From the IMG/VR virus record IMGVR_UViG_3300021368_001163, positions 1-24,378 of that record: DNA of 24,378 nt. The stretch is one strand, 5' to 3'. Source of the stretch: a virus. Below the pieces are notes generated by a model. That model was not told the origin of the DNA. It saw nothing but the letters and a program-made list of their open reading frames with translations, and did no database searches. Shown here in pieces: positions 1 through 9,785 of this stretch. The position numbers and the translations under genes were made by a program. Positions within the stretch are counted from its first letter, which is position 1, and every line of letters begins with the position of its first letter.

Positions 1-1198
1 ATCTTGACCATAAGTTGCCGTCTTGTGATGCACGGTTTATTACAATGTAATCTTTTTCTTTTGGAAATCCAATTGCTTTTCCGTAGGGTAATCTGTCAAA
101 GCCGTTAGCATCAAATTCTACTTCTACATCATCAGTAAATTCAGTAGGCACGTTAAGCTCTGTCTCAGCAATAAGAGTAATTTTGTCGCCTACCCCTTCT
201 ACATAAAAAGCTCCTTCTGCGTACTTTGCAGGTTCTACTTGTCCTGTAAAGTAAATTTTCATACCGTTTGATAGTTCGACGCCGTTACTTGCTTTATAAT
301 TTTTCTTTCCTATAATTTCTTGCTCAACATCTATAAACGTTGCTTCTGTAATATCTTTTACAACAATTGTTCCGCTGGCTTGCAAGTCGTTGGATGCAGT
401 ATAATACAACACGTCTGGCGTATCAGTTCCTAACTGTAGTGTGCTAACTCCTTTTTCTAAACCTTGTACATCAACTCCTTCTAGTACAATTATACTAGAA
501 CTATCTAGATCAAATCCTTCGTCTAATGTTCGTTTTGTTTTAATAGTAAAAGGAAGATTTGGTGTATCGATATCAAATCGATATGTTATACCTCTGTAAA
601 GTGTTATTGTTGGGTTATTAGTCAATCCATCTGGAGAGAAAATATAAGTATTATTATCTACATTATCTCCGATACGTACAGTGTATGTACTTTCAACTTC
701 TATTGTATTTCCTGGTACACCAAAACTTTGTGGTCCATTAGGTAACCAGTAGTATTCTCTAAAATTAGTAATTTTATCCCAATCAATATGTGGATCCCAA
801 GCATAGTATTCTTGTTGGTTGAACACACTATGATCAATAGTGCCTTTGTTAAAATAATCTAATTGATTTACATAGTCATTATAGTCTTTATAAAAAGTTA
901 CATTTCCTAAATTATCTTTAACAATTGATGCAGGTTCTAATTGATAATTTTCTCTTGATGCTGAAACATCGTTTACATAATTATCACTAGCTGTAAATGC
1001 TTTTGCAGACTTTCTTCCTATGTAGCCATTAAGTTTTTCTACTACTCCTGGTTGTATAAGTTGGTCAATAGTAGATGATAAAAACTTTTTATTTGCTGGT
1101 GTTCTAAAATATTTAGGAAGATGATTCTCACTTTTTCTTTTAGAACTTCCATCGCTATTTGGAAGTGGCTGTTCTGATTGATCATTGGTGTAAGCCAT
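1..1198 (-). CDS. Large virion structural protein, N-terminal part (partial)
   Basis: The minus-strand frame is open from an ATG at 1198 to the window edge, giving about 399 residues with no stop. It begins MAYTNDQSEQ and continues with HLPKYFRTPANKKFLSSTID and a segment reading YRGITYRFDIDTPNLPFTIK. The latter is a pattern I associate with large structural proteins of marine T4-like phages. The ATG overlaps the gp6 stop by one base (TAATG), so it is the last gene seen of the baseplate operon and probably translationally coupled to gp6. Its position next to gp6 suggests a baseplate wedge or tail-fibre-attachment role, roughly where gp7 or gp8 would sit in T4. I cannot assign it to a T4 gene by sequence. 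The C-terminus lies outside the window. Confidence 0.75.
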   Translation of the reverse strand, partial: MAYTNDQSEQPLPNSDGSSKRKSENHLPKYFRTPANKKFLSSTIDQLIQPGVVEKLNGYIGRKSAKAFTASDNYVNDVSASRENYQLEPASIVKDNLGNVTFYKDYNDYVNQLDYFNKGTIDHSVFNQQEYYAWDPHIDWDKITNFREYYWLPNGPQSFGVPGNTIEVESTYTVRIGDNVDNNTYIFSPDGLTNNPTITLYRGITYRFDIDTPNLPFTIKTKRTLDEGFDLDSSSIIVLEGVDVQGLEKGVSTLQLGTDTPDVLYYTASNDLQASGTIVVKDITEATFIDVEQEIIGKKNYKASNGVELSNGMKIYFTGQVEPAKYAEGAFYVEGVGDKITLIAETELNVPTEFTDDVEVEFDANGFDRLPYGKAIGFPKEKDYIVINRASQDGNLWSR

Positions 1199-4100
1199 TA
1201 GTAACTAGATCCTCCGCTTGAACTAGATGAACTTGAAGAACTTGAAGTGCTTGAAGTCGAGCTATAAGTAGTTGTAGCAGAACTTGTTGTAGTTGTAGAA
1301 CTACTTGTACTTGTTATGCCTGTGTTTGTGCTTGCTACTGTTGTTGTAATTGCACCATCTGCTTTAAGACGTGAAGCTGTGATGTTATCAATTATAGATA
1401 TGTCTGCTACTGTTGCTCCGGATATAAAAATTTCGTCCGATTCAGATTTAACTTCAAACAAACTACCAAATGCTTGACTTTGTTGTTTAGGTACAACAAC
1501 AAATGTAACTATGTTAGGTGCTAACTTTTGCATAACAAACGCACTTAGCTCTGAGAAGTAAAATGTCTCGCCAAATTCCCAGTTATCTAAAGCAAAAAAT
1601 TCATTCACTGCTGATATAACTTTTGATTTGACGTCATTGTCATTTATAACAATGTCTGGATTTTTAACAATTTTAAAATCTGCTTGCAATTCCGCCTCTG
1701 CTTTATCACCAAATAGTATCTTGTACTTAACTGGATGGTAAATTATTTCATCACTAAGCGATTTAATGTTGTTAAGAGTTGTGCCATAATTTAAAAATAA
1801 TTGATCGCTACTAGGAGATAATGGTTTAGTTGCAGTAGTACCTTCAAGGTATTGTCTAAACGAATTATCATAAGCTCTAGTTAACATGTAAGTGTCAACT
1901 ATATTACTTACGCTTGGATCAATGCGTGTGCTTTCATCTGCCGCATGAACATAATGAAACTTAATTTTATCCCTACCAACTCTTGCTCTATAAATGTTGC
2001 TAATATTTGTAGATCCAGTTGCTTTATTTAATACCTCAAAAATATCTTCATCCGCAAAGTAAAATATTTGTCCGTCATCATAAGCAGATAGTGCACCTAG
2101 TACACTTTTATTTTGAAATGTTAATATATTAAGCACACTGTTAGGCTTATAATACCATTCTTCAACACCGTCTATACTAGTAATTTTTTCCGAAAATATA
2201 AATTTTTGTAAAGGATTATTTGTTTCATTTACAATTTCATCAAACAATTCAGGATCATCAACTACACCGTCATCGTCTTCATCAAAGAAACTGACTTGAA
2301 CTTTTTTACTGTTCACATATCCTTCAGTATCTCTAAAATCTTCTGTAATTTCCCAATCATAATCAACTGTGAATGGAGAAGTGTTATTTGTTGGATCTTT
2401 TACGTTAATGCTTAAAACACTGATTTTGTCTTTAATAATTTTTCCGGTTCTATTATTATATACTTTGTCACTGTTATCAAAGTAGAATCTTACTTCTTGG
2501 TCGCTTTCAAATAGATATCTGCCACCTCTATAAGTAATATTGTATGTTTCTCCGTCTGTGTTGAAGATTAACAACCAACTACTATCTAATTGTTGGTTAG
2601 TATTATCTCCTGTTTTACCAATACTGAAATCACTTGCACTATTAAGGTTTGTCGATGTAATGATTCGCCATTCGCCTATGTTGACATCGAAACGCAATCC
2701 AAAGGTTCTAAATGCAAATATTTGTTCTATCAATTGTGTCGATACTGCACTTTGTAATAATCCAGCTATTCTTGGAATAACTTGTACTAATTTGCTTCCT
2801 GCAGGAATAATATCATTAATAGACACAGGACCATCGCCTGTATCTGCATCAACGACTGTACCGTCACCTGTAACACTGATAACTTTTACCCACTTGTAAT
2901 CTATAGATCCTGGATGATCTGCAGGTCCGTCCATAAGTTTATTATCTTGATCTTTCATAAAATGCTTGCCTGTAGGCGGTATAAATTTTAGCAATGTGCC
3001 AGGCTTAATTAGTTTTAATGTACTTGCTGTAAATGTTCCTAATTGCGCTCTTACTCCTGAGGTATTTGTAAAGTATCCAGTGTTTAAATTTGTATCTGTG
3101 GTACTACTGTTCCATGTAAGGTTTAAATCGCCAACTAATGTCTTTGGAAATTTGGTAAGATAATAATTTTTAAGTTTTCTATTTTGTAATATTGGTTCAA
3201 TTATGTTAGCAATCACTCCTTCAATATCTGTCTTGGTGACAAAACTAAACCCAACTTTTGTATCAAGATATTCTCTTGTTAATATTCCGTCTGTTGCATA
3301 TAAATTTGTTTTACTGTATCTTCCTGAGGGGTCGATCAAATCTAAATAACGACTTATTCCGCTTGCAGTTCTATTAACACTTTTTACTTTGATAATTTCT
3401 TGATTGCTTGTCAAAGGTGCAATTTGATAGTCTTCAGCAGTAACCATTCTATTTTGTGTGTAAAAGTTTGCTGGCGCATTTCTTTTAATACTTGCATTAG
3501 TTTCGCTTACAGAAGAATTATCTACAGTATATTTCAAAACAAAAACCATTGTTAGTGTTTCTGTCTTACCTGATCTTGAAACATATGGGACATTTATGCT
3601 TACACCACGCATGTCATTTGGTTCAATTATGAGTCTTTCGTTTTTACTAGTTCTATAATAAACCTTGAAGTTTCCTTGTGGTAAGTTTCCAAAAGTACCA
3701 TCAGAAAATATCAAACTGATTCTATTACTTGCTCTTGTCAATACGCTATAAATGTTTCTTATACTTTTACTAAGGCTATTGTAAATTACATTATTACCTT
3801 CTACTGCTTCTACTTTTGTCCATAGATCTTGTTCTAAACCAAATTCGTCTACACTATATAACCAAACATCTGTATTGTTTACATCTGTAGCGTCTATGCT
3901 TACAACTTGATTAGTGCTAGGTGCACCTACAGTAAAAGAACCGTTATCTAATGTACCTTGTCTAAAATGTGCAAAGTACCCAGTGTTTGAACTACTAGGT
4001 CCTTTACCATCGTTTCTATACAAGAATGCTAAGTTATTTCCTGGAAACGGTGCTTCTTCTACAATTGATCCGTTATCAATATCGGTACTTACAATTTCAA

Positions 4101-4734
4101 ATCTACTTGTGATTCCGCTGACTGTTTTGTTAAATCCAAATGCAGGCACTGTGCTGTTTGTGCTGTTTAATCTATATTGTTCTGTTGCAATGTTGTTTAC
4201 AGTATCCTTTTTGACAGGTCTACCAACTGTACCATTTACAGGAAGAGCGGCATTTAATACTTTTGTAAATTGTTCTTGCCAATTAGAATTGCTTGGATCA
4301 TTCCAAACAATAGTTTGATTTTCTAAATTTAAATTATTTGAATCTCTCACAGATTCAGTGGTTGACACACTTTCAACTTTTAATAGTCCATTTGCGGCAA
4401 TATTACGCTTGGGGTTGTAGCTTAGTGTACGTGCTAATCTTAGCACACTTTCTCTGCGTTCTGCTAATTCTAAAAAGTTTTCTCTAGCATTTAGGTCTGA
4501 ACGGAAAGCAAAGTTTTGACCTAAAAATGCTATAAGATCTATTAGAGCAAGGTATTCTGATGATTCAATGTAATCGTTAAAATCTTCTGGATAGTTCTGG
4601 CGTAGATAGTTTATCATTGTTCTACGCAAATTGTCAAAATCGTAAGATTTGAAGTCTGCATTTCTATAACTTTGATAGATGCGCTTCCAATCTTCTGCTA
4701 CTAATAATCTATTTTGTCTGTCGGTTGCGGACAT
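1198..4734 (-). CDS. 6: Baseplate wedge protein gp6
   Basis: This 1178-aa protein carries the N-terminal region typical of marine T4-like gp6: KRIYQSYRNADFKSYDFDNL, then YLALIDLIAFLGQNFAFRSD and LNARENFLELAERRESVLRL within the first 100 residues. In T4, gp6 dimers form the inner ring of the baseplate that joins the wedges around the hub. T4 gp6 is about 660 aa, so this one is much longer, with a large middle region (about residues 550-900) and a final stretch of about 50 residues that is nearly all Ser and Thr, ending SSSSGGSSY. It follows gp25 after a 59-base gap that holds a late-promoter-like element, and a GGAAA ribosome site lies just before the ATG. Family assignment is firm; the role of the extra regions is unknown. 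Confidence 0.9.
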   Translation of the reverse strand: MSATDRQNRLLVAEDWKRIYQSYRNADFKSYDFDNLRRTMINYLRQNYPEDFNDYIESSEYLALIDLIAFLGQNFAFRSDLNARENFLELAERRESVLRLARTLSYNPKRNIAANGLLKVESVSTTESVRDSNNLNLENQTIVWNDPSNSNWQEQFTKVLNAALPVNGTVGRPVKKDTVNNIATEQYRLNSTNSTVPAFGFNKTVSGITSRFEIVSTDIDNGSIVEEAPFPGNNLAFLYRNDGKGPSSSNTGYFAHFRQGTLDNGSFTVGAPSTNQVVSIDATDVNNTDVWLYSVDEFGLEQDLWTKVEAVEGNNVIYNSLSKSIRNIYSVLTRASNRISLIFSDGTFGNLPQGNFKVYYRTSKNERLIIEPNDMRGVSINVPYVSRSGKTETLTMVFVLKYTVDNSSVSETNASIKRNAPANFYTQNRMVTAEDYQIAPLTSNQEIIKVKSVNRTASGISRYLDLIDPSGRYSKTNLYATDGILTREYLDTKVGFSFVTKTDIEGVIANIIEPILQNRKLKNYYLTKFPKTLVGDLNLTWNSSTTDTNLNTGYFTNTSGVRAQLGTFTASTLKLIKPGTLLKFIPPTGKHFMKDQDNKLMDGPADHPGSIDYKWVKVISVTGDGTVVDADTGDGPVSINDIIPAGSKLVQVIPRIAGLLQSAVSTQLIEQIFAFRTFGLRFDVNIGEWRIITSTNLNSASDFSIGKTGDNTNQQLDSSWLLIFNTDGETYNITYRGGRYLFESDQEVRFYFDNSDKVYNNRTGKIIKDKISVLSINVKDPTNNTSPFTVDYDWEITEDFRDTEGYVNSKKVQVSFFDEDDDGVVDDPELFDEIVNETNNPLQKFIFSEKITSIDGVEEWYYKPNSVLNILTFQNKSVLGALSAYDDGQIFYFADEDIFEVLNKATGSTNISNIYRARVGRDKIKFHYVHAADESTRIDPSVSNIVDTYMLTRAYDNSFRQYLEGTTATKPLSPSSDQLFLNYGTTLNNIKSLSDEIIYHPVKYKILFGDKAEAELQADFKIVKNPDIVINDNDVKSKVISAVNEFFALDNWEFGETFYFSELSAFVMQKLAPNIVTFVVVPKQQSQAFGSLFEVKSESDEIFISGATVADISIIDNITASRLKADGAITTTVASTNTGITSTSSSTTTTSSATTTYSSTSSTSSSSSSSSSSGGSSY

Positions 4735-4759
4735 ATTGCTTTCCTTTTTTATACAACAA

Positions 4760-4767
4760 TATTTATT
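4760..4767 (-). promoter_or_regulatory. Late-promoter-like element upstream of gp6
   Basis: The minus strand reads AATAAATA, one mismatch from the T4 late consensus TATAAATA. With T4 geometry (element at -13 to -6) transcription would start near 4754 and give a 20-nt leader containing AAGGAAA before the gp6 ATG at 4734. It lies in the only sizeable gap in this part of the operon. AT-richness makes chance matches likely, so this is moderate evidence. Confidence 0.45.
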
Positions 4768-4793
4768 GTTTTTTGTTAAGTGCGTATATTATT

Positions 4794-5243
4794 TTACCCA
4801 CTAAACAAACCGTTGTTTTGATCAAAGGTAAAACGCATTTGCTCAACAATGTTGTATGGTAGGAACACAAGTTCTGCTTCTATTTGTATGCCATTTTCGT
4901 ACTGATCAACTGTAACAGATCTTGCATTTACACGAGGATCATAGTTAACAATTTCTGTTACATTTTCTACAATAATTTGTTTTAGTCTTTCTGTCATAGG
5001 CTCATATAATATGTCCCATATGATTGTACCAAAATCAGGATTACTTAAAAGTTCGCCTTGCCTAATATGAAAATGATTTATAATATCTTGTTTGATAATT
5101 TGAAAATCGTAAAGTTGAAATCCTATTTGGTCTGGATCAACAGTAGAAAACCCTTTATAGGTTTTACTGCCAATTCCGTAATCAGGTTTAGCACTTGATT
5201 TTACTTGGATATCTTGATATAAACGTTTTTCTTGTGTGCTCAT
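4794..5243 (-). CDS. 25: Baseplate wedge protein gp25
   Basis: This 149-aa protein is a GPW/gp25-family baseplate wedge subunit, close to the T4 gp25 length (132 aa). Diagnostic stretches are DIINHFHIRQGELLSNPDFG around residue 55 and IIWDILYEPMTERLKQIIVE after it, followed by the family's C-terminal beta segment with NYDPRVNARSV. gp25 folds like a small lysozyme-related domain without enzymatic activity and anchors the sheath-initiating face of the baseplate. It lies between gp5 and gp6 in the same late operon. The start at 5243 keeps the normal N-terminus; the gap to gp5 is only 11 bases. Confidence 0.92.
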   Translation of the reverse strand: MSTQEKRLYQDIQVKSSAKPDYGIGSKTYKGFSTVDPDQIGFQLYDFQIIKQDIINHFHIRQGELLSNPDFGTIIWDILYEPMTERLKQIIVENVTEIVNYDPRVNARSVTVDQYENGIQIEAELVFLPYNIVEQMRFTFDQNNGLFSG

Positions 5244-5254
5244 GCTGTATTTAC

Positions 5255-7207
5255 CTATGTACTTTGACCGTCTTGTTGTGCATCAAATTCAGCTTCAAAT
5301 GCCGCTGTTTCAGCATCAATAGCAGATTGTTCTTCTGCAGTTACTGGTGCAGGAGTTGTATCAAATGTATCAGCTTTATATTTAGGCTTTACTATGTCTT
5401 GTCCTGTTGCCGGATCTACTGTAATTCTTCTGGTTTCTTTGTATGCAAATCCATCTTCGTCAATACCTTCTACTTCCACAGTCCTTGCTATTATTTGGCC
5501 GTCAGCATTTTTGCTAACCCCTATCTGTTTAGGTTCAGTTGCTTCCGGAATAACCTTTCCGTCATTGCCTACCAGTACTGCTTTGCCGCCGCTTGTTATT
5601 GACTCTGACGTAGTAGTGGTTGTAGTTGTTGTGGTAGTAGTTGTACCGTCGTCGGTAGTTGTAGTTGTAGTTGTAGATGCAGGCTGTGTTTGCCCATTTT
5701 CTGACAATGTTGCGTTTGGTGTTTCTTCTGTGCTATCTGCTACAGGATCATCATCTACTATGCTTTCTTCCTCAACCGGCGCACATTGCTTAAATGTATC
5801 ATCTGGTGTTTTTTCTTTACTTTTATCATCACTGTTGCCGTTGGCTGTTCCTTCTTTGATTTTTTCAGGATCGCTATCGCTTTTTTCTTGAATATGTTCT
5901 AGTGGGTTCTTGTTTTCGTGACCTGTCCATGATCCTTTTTTAGGTACTCTTGTAGGCACAGGTGCATTACCTGCCTTAGGTGCCTCCGGTCCATTCATGT
6001 CAATACGAGTTGCTGTTTCTCTATGCGTAGCAGAATTAATGCTACTCATTCCACCGCAGGTTAATTTACCATCAGCTCCGACTTTTACTTCCCAATTTGC
6101 CGCTGTTTCAGTCATCATTTGATTACCAGCTTTTATGTTAACATTTCGTCCTGCTTCTATGTTAATATCTCTAGTGGCTTTAAAGTTGAAATCATTTTCT
6201 GTGTGAATGCTTACACTGTCTTTTGCATAGATATCTATTTTACCATTGGCTGTCATTTCAATCCAACTATCACCGCTTCCATGTGCAATGTAAATTAAAT
6301 CTTCAGAATTGTGTAATAATATTTGATGACCTGTGCGTGTACGTATTCTAAAAAGCTCATTGAAAGGAATAGTAGGATCACCGCCTTTGTCTAATGTAGT
6401 ATATTCCATAGGCACAGCGTTTTCACCTCTAGCTGGTCCTTTTCTAAATAATGTAGGATCACCGTCATCCATAACAAGTGTTGTACCCATTAATCTAGAA
6501 CTTTTAACATTTATTTGCTTGCCTTTTTCGCCTGTTGGCACTGTAGGCTTGCCATCTCGTCTATCTAACGGACCTGGCGAACTCCATCCAAAAACCATAC
6601 TAGGAAGATCTCGTCTTGCACTAGATGTTGTAGTTCCTCTCACCACATCGTCTGCTAATCCAGCGCGATCTAAAACGGCACATGCATCAGGATTACAAGG
6701 TTTCAAATATTGTGTTGAATTGTTACCTATTGCTTCTTCAGTTTTTTTGTTGTATTCGCCTACTGGTCTAGGTTTAGTTTGATCTTCAGAATTATAAGTT
6801 GTGCTTGCATTTCCTGGGACCATAAAGTTCATGTTTTGATCTTGTATGCAACCTATCCAATATCCTCTTCCTCTGTTGCCTTCTGCAAATATAACTAAAA
6901 CTTTTGTTCCTATATCAGGCGGAACTGCCCAAAATCCGTAGCTTTTCTGTGTATAGTCATATCCTTCGTTTTCACTTGTAGCATTAAATGGTGTTACACC
7001 GTAAAAAGGGCTTAGATAACTTACAGGAACAACTTCTCCTGTGGCATCTGATGTGTTACCTTCACTGTTTGTTTTTAAAAGTTCAACTTCTATTGATCCC
7101 ATATATTCTGAATCAAGATGGTTTCTAACTATGGCAAGAAACGGACCTGGACCTTCTACCTTTTTAGGTGCGTCTTGTAGGTGAGGACTTCTTGTAGTAG
7201 TAGACAT
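5255..7207 (-). CDS. 5: Baseplate central spike protein gp5, without lysozyme domain
   Basis: This 650-aa protein is the gp5/VgrG-like tail spike. Residues about 20-130 form the OB-fold: GPFLAIVRNHLDSEYMGSIE at the start and SYGFWAVPPDIGTKVLVIFA further on. Residues about 285-400 show the repeating beta-helix pattern, including IEMTANGKIDIYAKDSVSIH and NIEAGRNVNIKAGNQM, that forms the trimeric needle. T4 gp5 carries a lysozyme domain between these parts; I see no such domain here, as in other marine relatives. Unusual features are a Lys/Glu/Asp-rich linker (about 420-480), a run of Thr broken only by DDG (512-533), and about 115 further residues ending in an acidic Ala/Glu segment. A GGAGA ribosome site precedes the ATG. 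Assignment is firm; the C-terminal extension has no recognised function. Confidence 0.88.
   Translation of the reverse strand: MSTTTRSPHLQDAPKKVEGPGPFLAIVRNHLDSEYMGSIEVELLKTNSEGNTSDATGEVVPVSYLSPFYGVTPFNATSENEGYDYTQKSYGFWAVPPDIGTKVLVIFAEGNRGRGYWIGCIQDQNMNFMVPGNASTTYNSEDQTKPRPVGEYNKKTEEAIGNNSTQYLKPCNPDACAVLDRAGLADDVVRGTTTSSARRDLPSMVFGWSSPGPLDRRDGKPTVPTGEKGKQINVKSSRLMGTTLVMDDGDPTLFRKGPARGENAVPMEYTTLDKGGDPTIPFNELFRIRTRTGHQILLHNSEDLIYIAHGSGDSWIEMTANGKIDIYAKDSVSIHTENDFNFKATRDINIEAGRNVNIKAGNQMMTETAANWEVKVGADGKLTCGGMSSINSATHRETATRIDMNGPEAPKAGNAPVPTRVPKKGSWTGHENKNPLEHIQEKSDSDPEKIKEGTANGNSDDKSKEKTPDDTFKQCAPVEEESIVDDDPVADSTEETPNATLSENGQTQPASTTTTTTTDDGTTTTTTTTTTTTSESITSGGKAVLVGNDGKVIPEATEPKQIGVSKNADGQIIARTVEVEGIDEDGFAYKETRRITVDPATGQDIVKPKYKADTFDTTPAPVTAEEQSAIDAETAAFEAEFDAQQDGQST
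5609..5674 (-). repeat. Poly-threonine coding tract in gp5
   Basis: Twenty-two codons encode seven Thr, then Asp-Asp-Gly, then twelve Thr. Thr codons are mixed (mostly ACT/ACA/ACC with an ACG), so it is a low-complexity protein tract rather than a pure DNA microsatellite. Such tracts often change length by slippage. Confidence 0.85.
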
Positions 7208-7228
7208 TAAAATTCTCCAACTATAGTA

Positions 7229-9784
7229 TTAGGTACTTGCATTTTCTGTTTTTCCACCTTCTGCATTTGTTTCAGTAGTTTCTAATTGCTTTTCTGGATC
7301 GTCCGAACTGACTGCTCCTGTTTGTGCTGTTGGAGTTTGCTTGGTATCGCTATCTTGTTTAGGTCTTCTAATTGTTTGAAGTTCTTGTGTGAACTGTCCG
7401 TTACTAAATTTATTATTAACAAACAAAACTTGGTATACGCCGCTAAACTGTCCTACCGCCGCGAATCCTCCTCCTGGAAATTCCATGTAACTTCCAGCAT
7501 AATCTATCGGTGTCCTAAAATTAATATCAATGTCAACTTCTCCGTTTTGATAATTCATTGTGCCATCTGTTGTCATGTTAAAAGTTGCAGGGGCGGCTGA
7601 ATAATTTCCCATTCCGCTATCTGCAATATAAAAAGGATCTCCCCAAATTGTAAAGTCAATGCCTATCAAATCTGCAGGACTATTTACTAGTGCTTCATTA
7701 AAGTTTCTAGCTACAACACTTTCTGGATGAACCATTGGTCCTCCAGCATCTTTTGTGTTACCTGCATTAGGCGAGGCCCCTACTGGATCTGCATTTACAG
7801 TATTTGTATCTTCTTGACTAGATCCCAAAACAGCAGGTTTATTTCCTGCGCTCTTACTTGTGCTTGCCGCTGTCTTTGCATCACCTGTTTTTTGTCCATA
7901 ATCTCCGTTAATAGCAGTAAAGAAAGCCGCATTAAAATTAATATCAAAATTAATTATATCTGTATTTTGTCCTGTATAGATGTAATTATATTCTCTTGCA
8001 GATATGTTCTTTAGTTGTTGAATGCCTTTACTAGGTTCAGTTGACGATCTAAATTTGCTGTGGTGTACCTTGTATGGTACAACTCTATAAACATTTATTC
8101 TAGCTGGCTTTCCTGTTTTGTCTATATTTGAATCATCAGTAACTTGGTATACATTAGTTTCTACTCTAAACCAATCTACCATGCCATTACTATCAGGCTC
8201 TGCATCAACAATCTTTCTGCCAAATTCACTTAATATTACAACTTCTTCAATAATATCCTCAATCTTTTTTCCTGAACTTACTGTCATTATTCTTGCATCT
8301 TCTGAAGGTTGTACTTTACATCTTGCAATTTTTCCTGGTGTGTCTTCGTCTTCGCAGTCACCTGCTTTACCCATTGGTTTTTTGCCTGCGTCTAATCTTG
8401 ATTTTACAATAGGACTCATGCCTATTGCATTAATGTTTTCTTCAGTATCTGCATATGTTCTAATTGTTTCACCTAGATCAGAACGTTTTACGCTTATTCC
8501 TAAATCACTTTCTAGTTTTTTCAATTCAGCTTCAAATTCAGCTGTGGTCTTCCCGCCATTTAAAACACCATTTGCACTTTCATACAATCTTTGTAATTCT
8601 TCTTCTGTAAATTCTCTAATTTGCAATTCATTAGGATTACCATTGCCAGCTGTAGTAGCACTTCCACCGCCTTCTTCTTGCTTTGCAAAAGCGGCCGCTT
8701 CTTCTGCACTAGATTGTGTTGTAGGAAATAAGATTACATACTGATCAGCTTTTGCTTTATTTTTTGCTTTAACTTGTTCTAATTCTTTGTTGTTAAGATT
8801 TGACGTTAAACTTTGAAAGCCCCATTGTAACATTTCAGCAACAGTTCTGCCATGGAATGTTGCGTCATTCCTTGTAGTTTGTGCTTGGTCAGCCAGTGCA
8901 ACTTCGTGAAATGGAATTGCTTCCACTGCATATTGACTTCCTCCCTCAGTTACTTCAAATTCAACATTTACTAGTTTTAGAGGAAATATTCTTCTAGCAT
9001 TGGTCATATTCATTTGACGTCCTGCACTATCAAATCCTTTAAAGTCAACACTAAGGACAAAAGGAGCTTCAATGTAGTTTTTATGTCCTGCACTTAATGC
9101 CGCTATTTGTAGAGCTTGTAAAAACAGGCCCATACTATAGGGTTCTGTTACTTGAAATGATATGCTTACAGCATTTGTTTGCCTAGTTTTAGGATTCGGA
9201 GCAACAATAGTTTCTATATTAACATCATCAATAAAATATTCAGTTTTGCCGTTTCTTTCAAAAACAGTTCTGCTTCCTCGTAACGGACCACCGCCACTTC
9301 TAAGGATAGTTATTAAAGGATCTCTATATCTATATGTTAGGTCAGGAAAATTTAATTCGAAATTTGTAAGACACCCTAGTGTAAAAACATAATTGTAACT
9401 TGCAAAACTTTCAAGAATATTTCGTTTTCCAAAGCCTCCGCCAAATTGAAATCCTTGGAACCCTCCTCCTACTGCACTCATTAGACTGCCCCCTCCCATT
9501 AAGGGTGGCATTTTGTAATCTAAAACTTGGTTTAGGCCGCCATATGCTAAATCTAGTTGTCCTAGTGCAGGACCGGTAATTCCATTTACTGTGTTGGTCA
9601 TGTCAAGTGTTGCGCCCTTAACTTGATCTAAAGCACCTTCAACTGCACTTGCAACTCCACCTACACTAATTTTACCAGATTCTGTAAATTTACTAGCTAC
9701 TGTAGAAGCGGCATTTTCTGTTGCTTCTGCAATATCTTTACCTTTTGATTTGAGCCTTGCACCTATATTTTGTGGTAATGGCAT
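7229..9784 (-). CDS. Baseplate/tail structural protein of marine T4-like phages, 851 aa
   Basis: The gene lies between gp53 and gp5 in the baseplate operon, so a structural role is very likely. The N-terminal 120 residues are Gly/Ala-rich with amphipathic stretches and a Gly-Gly cluster (GGGFGKR). Residues about 125-310 look like a compact domain, with ASYNYVFTLGCLTNFELNFP and AVSISFQVTEPYSMGLFLQA. A second folded region (about 560-650 and 700-810) is separated by Gln/Glu-rich and Ala/Thr/Ser/Gly-rich linkers. The C-terminus is a charged, Thr/Glu-rich tail. The 1-base gap to gp53 suggests translational coupling. By position it could take the role of T4 hub protein gp27, since gp5 must sit on a hub and no other gp27 candidate is seen here. 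That is inference, not sequence similarity I can show. Confidence 0.7.
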   Translation of the reverse strand: MPLPQNIGARLKSKGKDIAEATENAASTVASKFTESGKISVGGVASAVEGALDQVKGATLDMTNTVNGITGPALGQLDLAYGGLNQVLDYKMPPLMGGGSLMSAVGGGFQGFQFGGGFGKRNILESFASYNYVFTLGCLTNFELNFPDLTYRYRDPLITILRSGGGPLRGSRTVFERNGKTEYFIDDVNIETIVAPNPKTRQTNAVSISFQVTEPYSMGLFLQALQIAALSAGHKNYIEAPFVLSVDFKGFDSAGRQMNMTNARRIFPLKLVNVEFEVTEGGSQYAVEAIPFHEVALADQAQTTRNDATFHGRTVAEMLQWGFQSLTSNLNNKELEQVKAKNKAKADQYVILFPTTQSSAEEAAAFAKQEEGGGSATTAGNGNPNELQIREFTEEELQRLYESANGVLNGGKTTAEFEAELKKLESDLGISVKRSDLGETIRTYADTEENINAIGMSPIVKSRLDAGKKPMGKAGDCEDEDTPGKIARCKVQPSEDARIMTVSSGKKIEDIIEEVVILSEFGRKIVDAEPDSNGMVDWFRVETNVYQVTDDSNIDKTGKPARINVYRVVPYKVHHSKFRSSTEPSKGIQQLKNISAREYNYIYTGQNTDIINFDINFNAAFFTAINGDYGQKTGDAKTAASTSKSAGNKPAVLGSSQEDTNTVNADPVGASPNAGNTKDAGGPMVHPESVVARNFNEALVNSPADLIGIDFTIWGDPFYIADSGMGNYSAAPATFNMTTDGTMNYQNGEVDIDINFRTPIDYAGSYMEFPGGGFAAVGQFSGVYQVLFVNNKFSNGQFTQELQTIRRPKQDSDTKQTPTAQTGAVSSDDPEKQLETTETNAEGGKTENAST

Positions 9785-9785
9785 T

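Noticed and set aside
5244-5254. GTAAATA-like late element before gp25
   Set aside because: It ends only a few bases before the gp25 ATG, so the start would fall inside the gene, and the match is weak.
5394-5891. Plus-strand frame of 165 codons opposite gp5
   Set aside because: Its Val-rich run is just the antisense of the gp5 poly-Thr tract; no ribosome site or protein-like pattern.
8118-8744. Plus-strand frame of 208 codons opposite the 851-aa baseplate gene
   Set aside because: It is a shadow of a well-supported minus-strand gene, with Ser/Leu-rich antisense composition.
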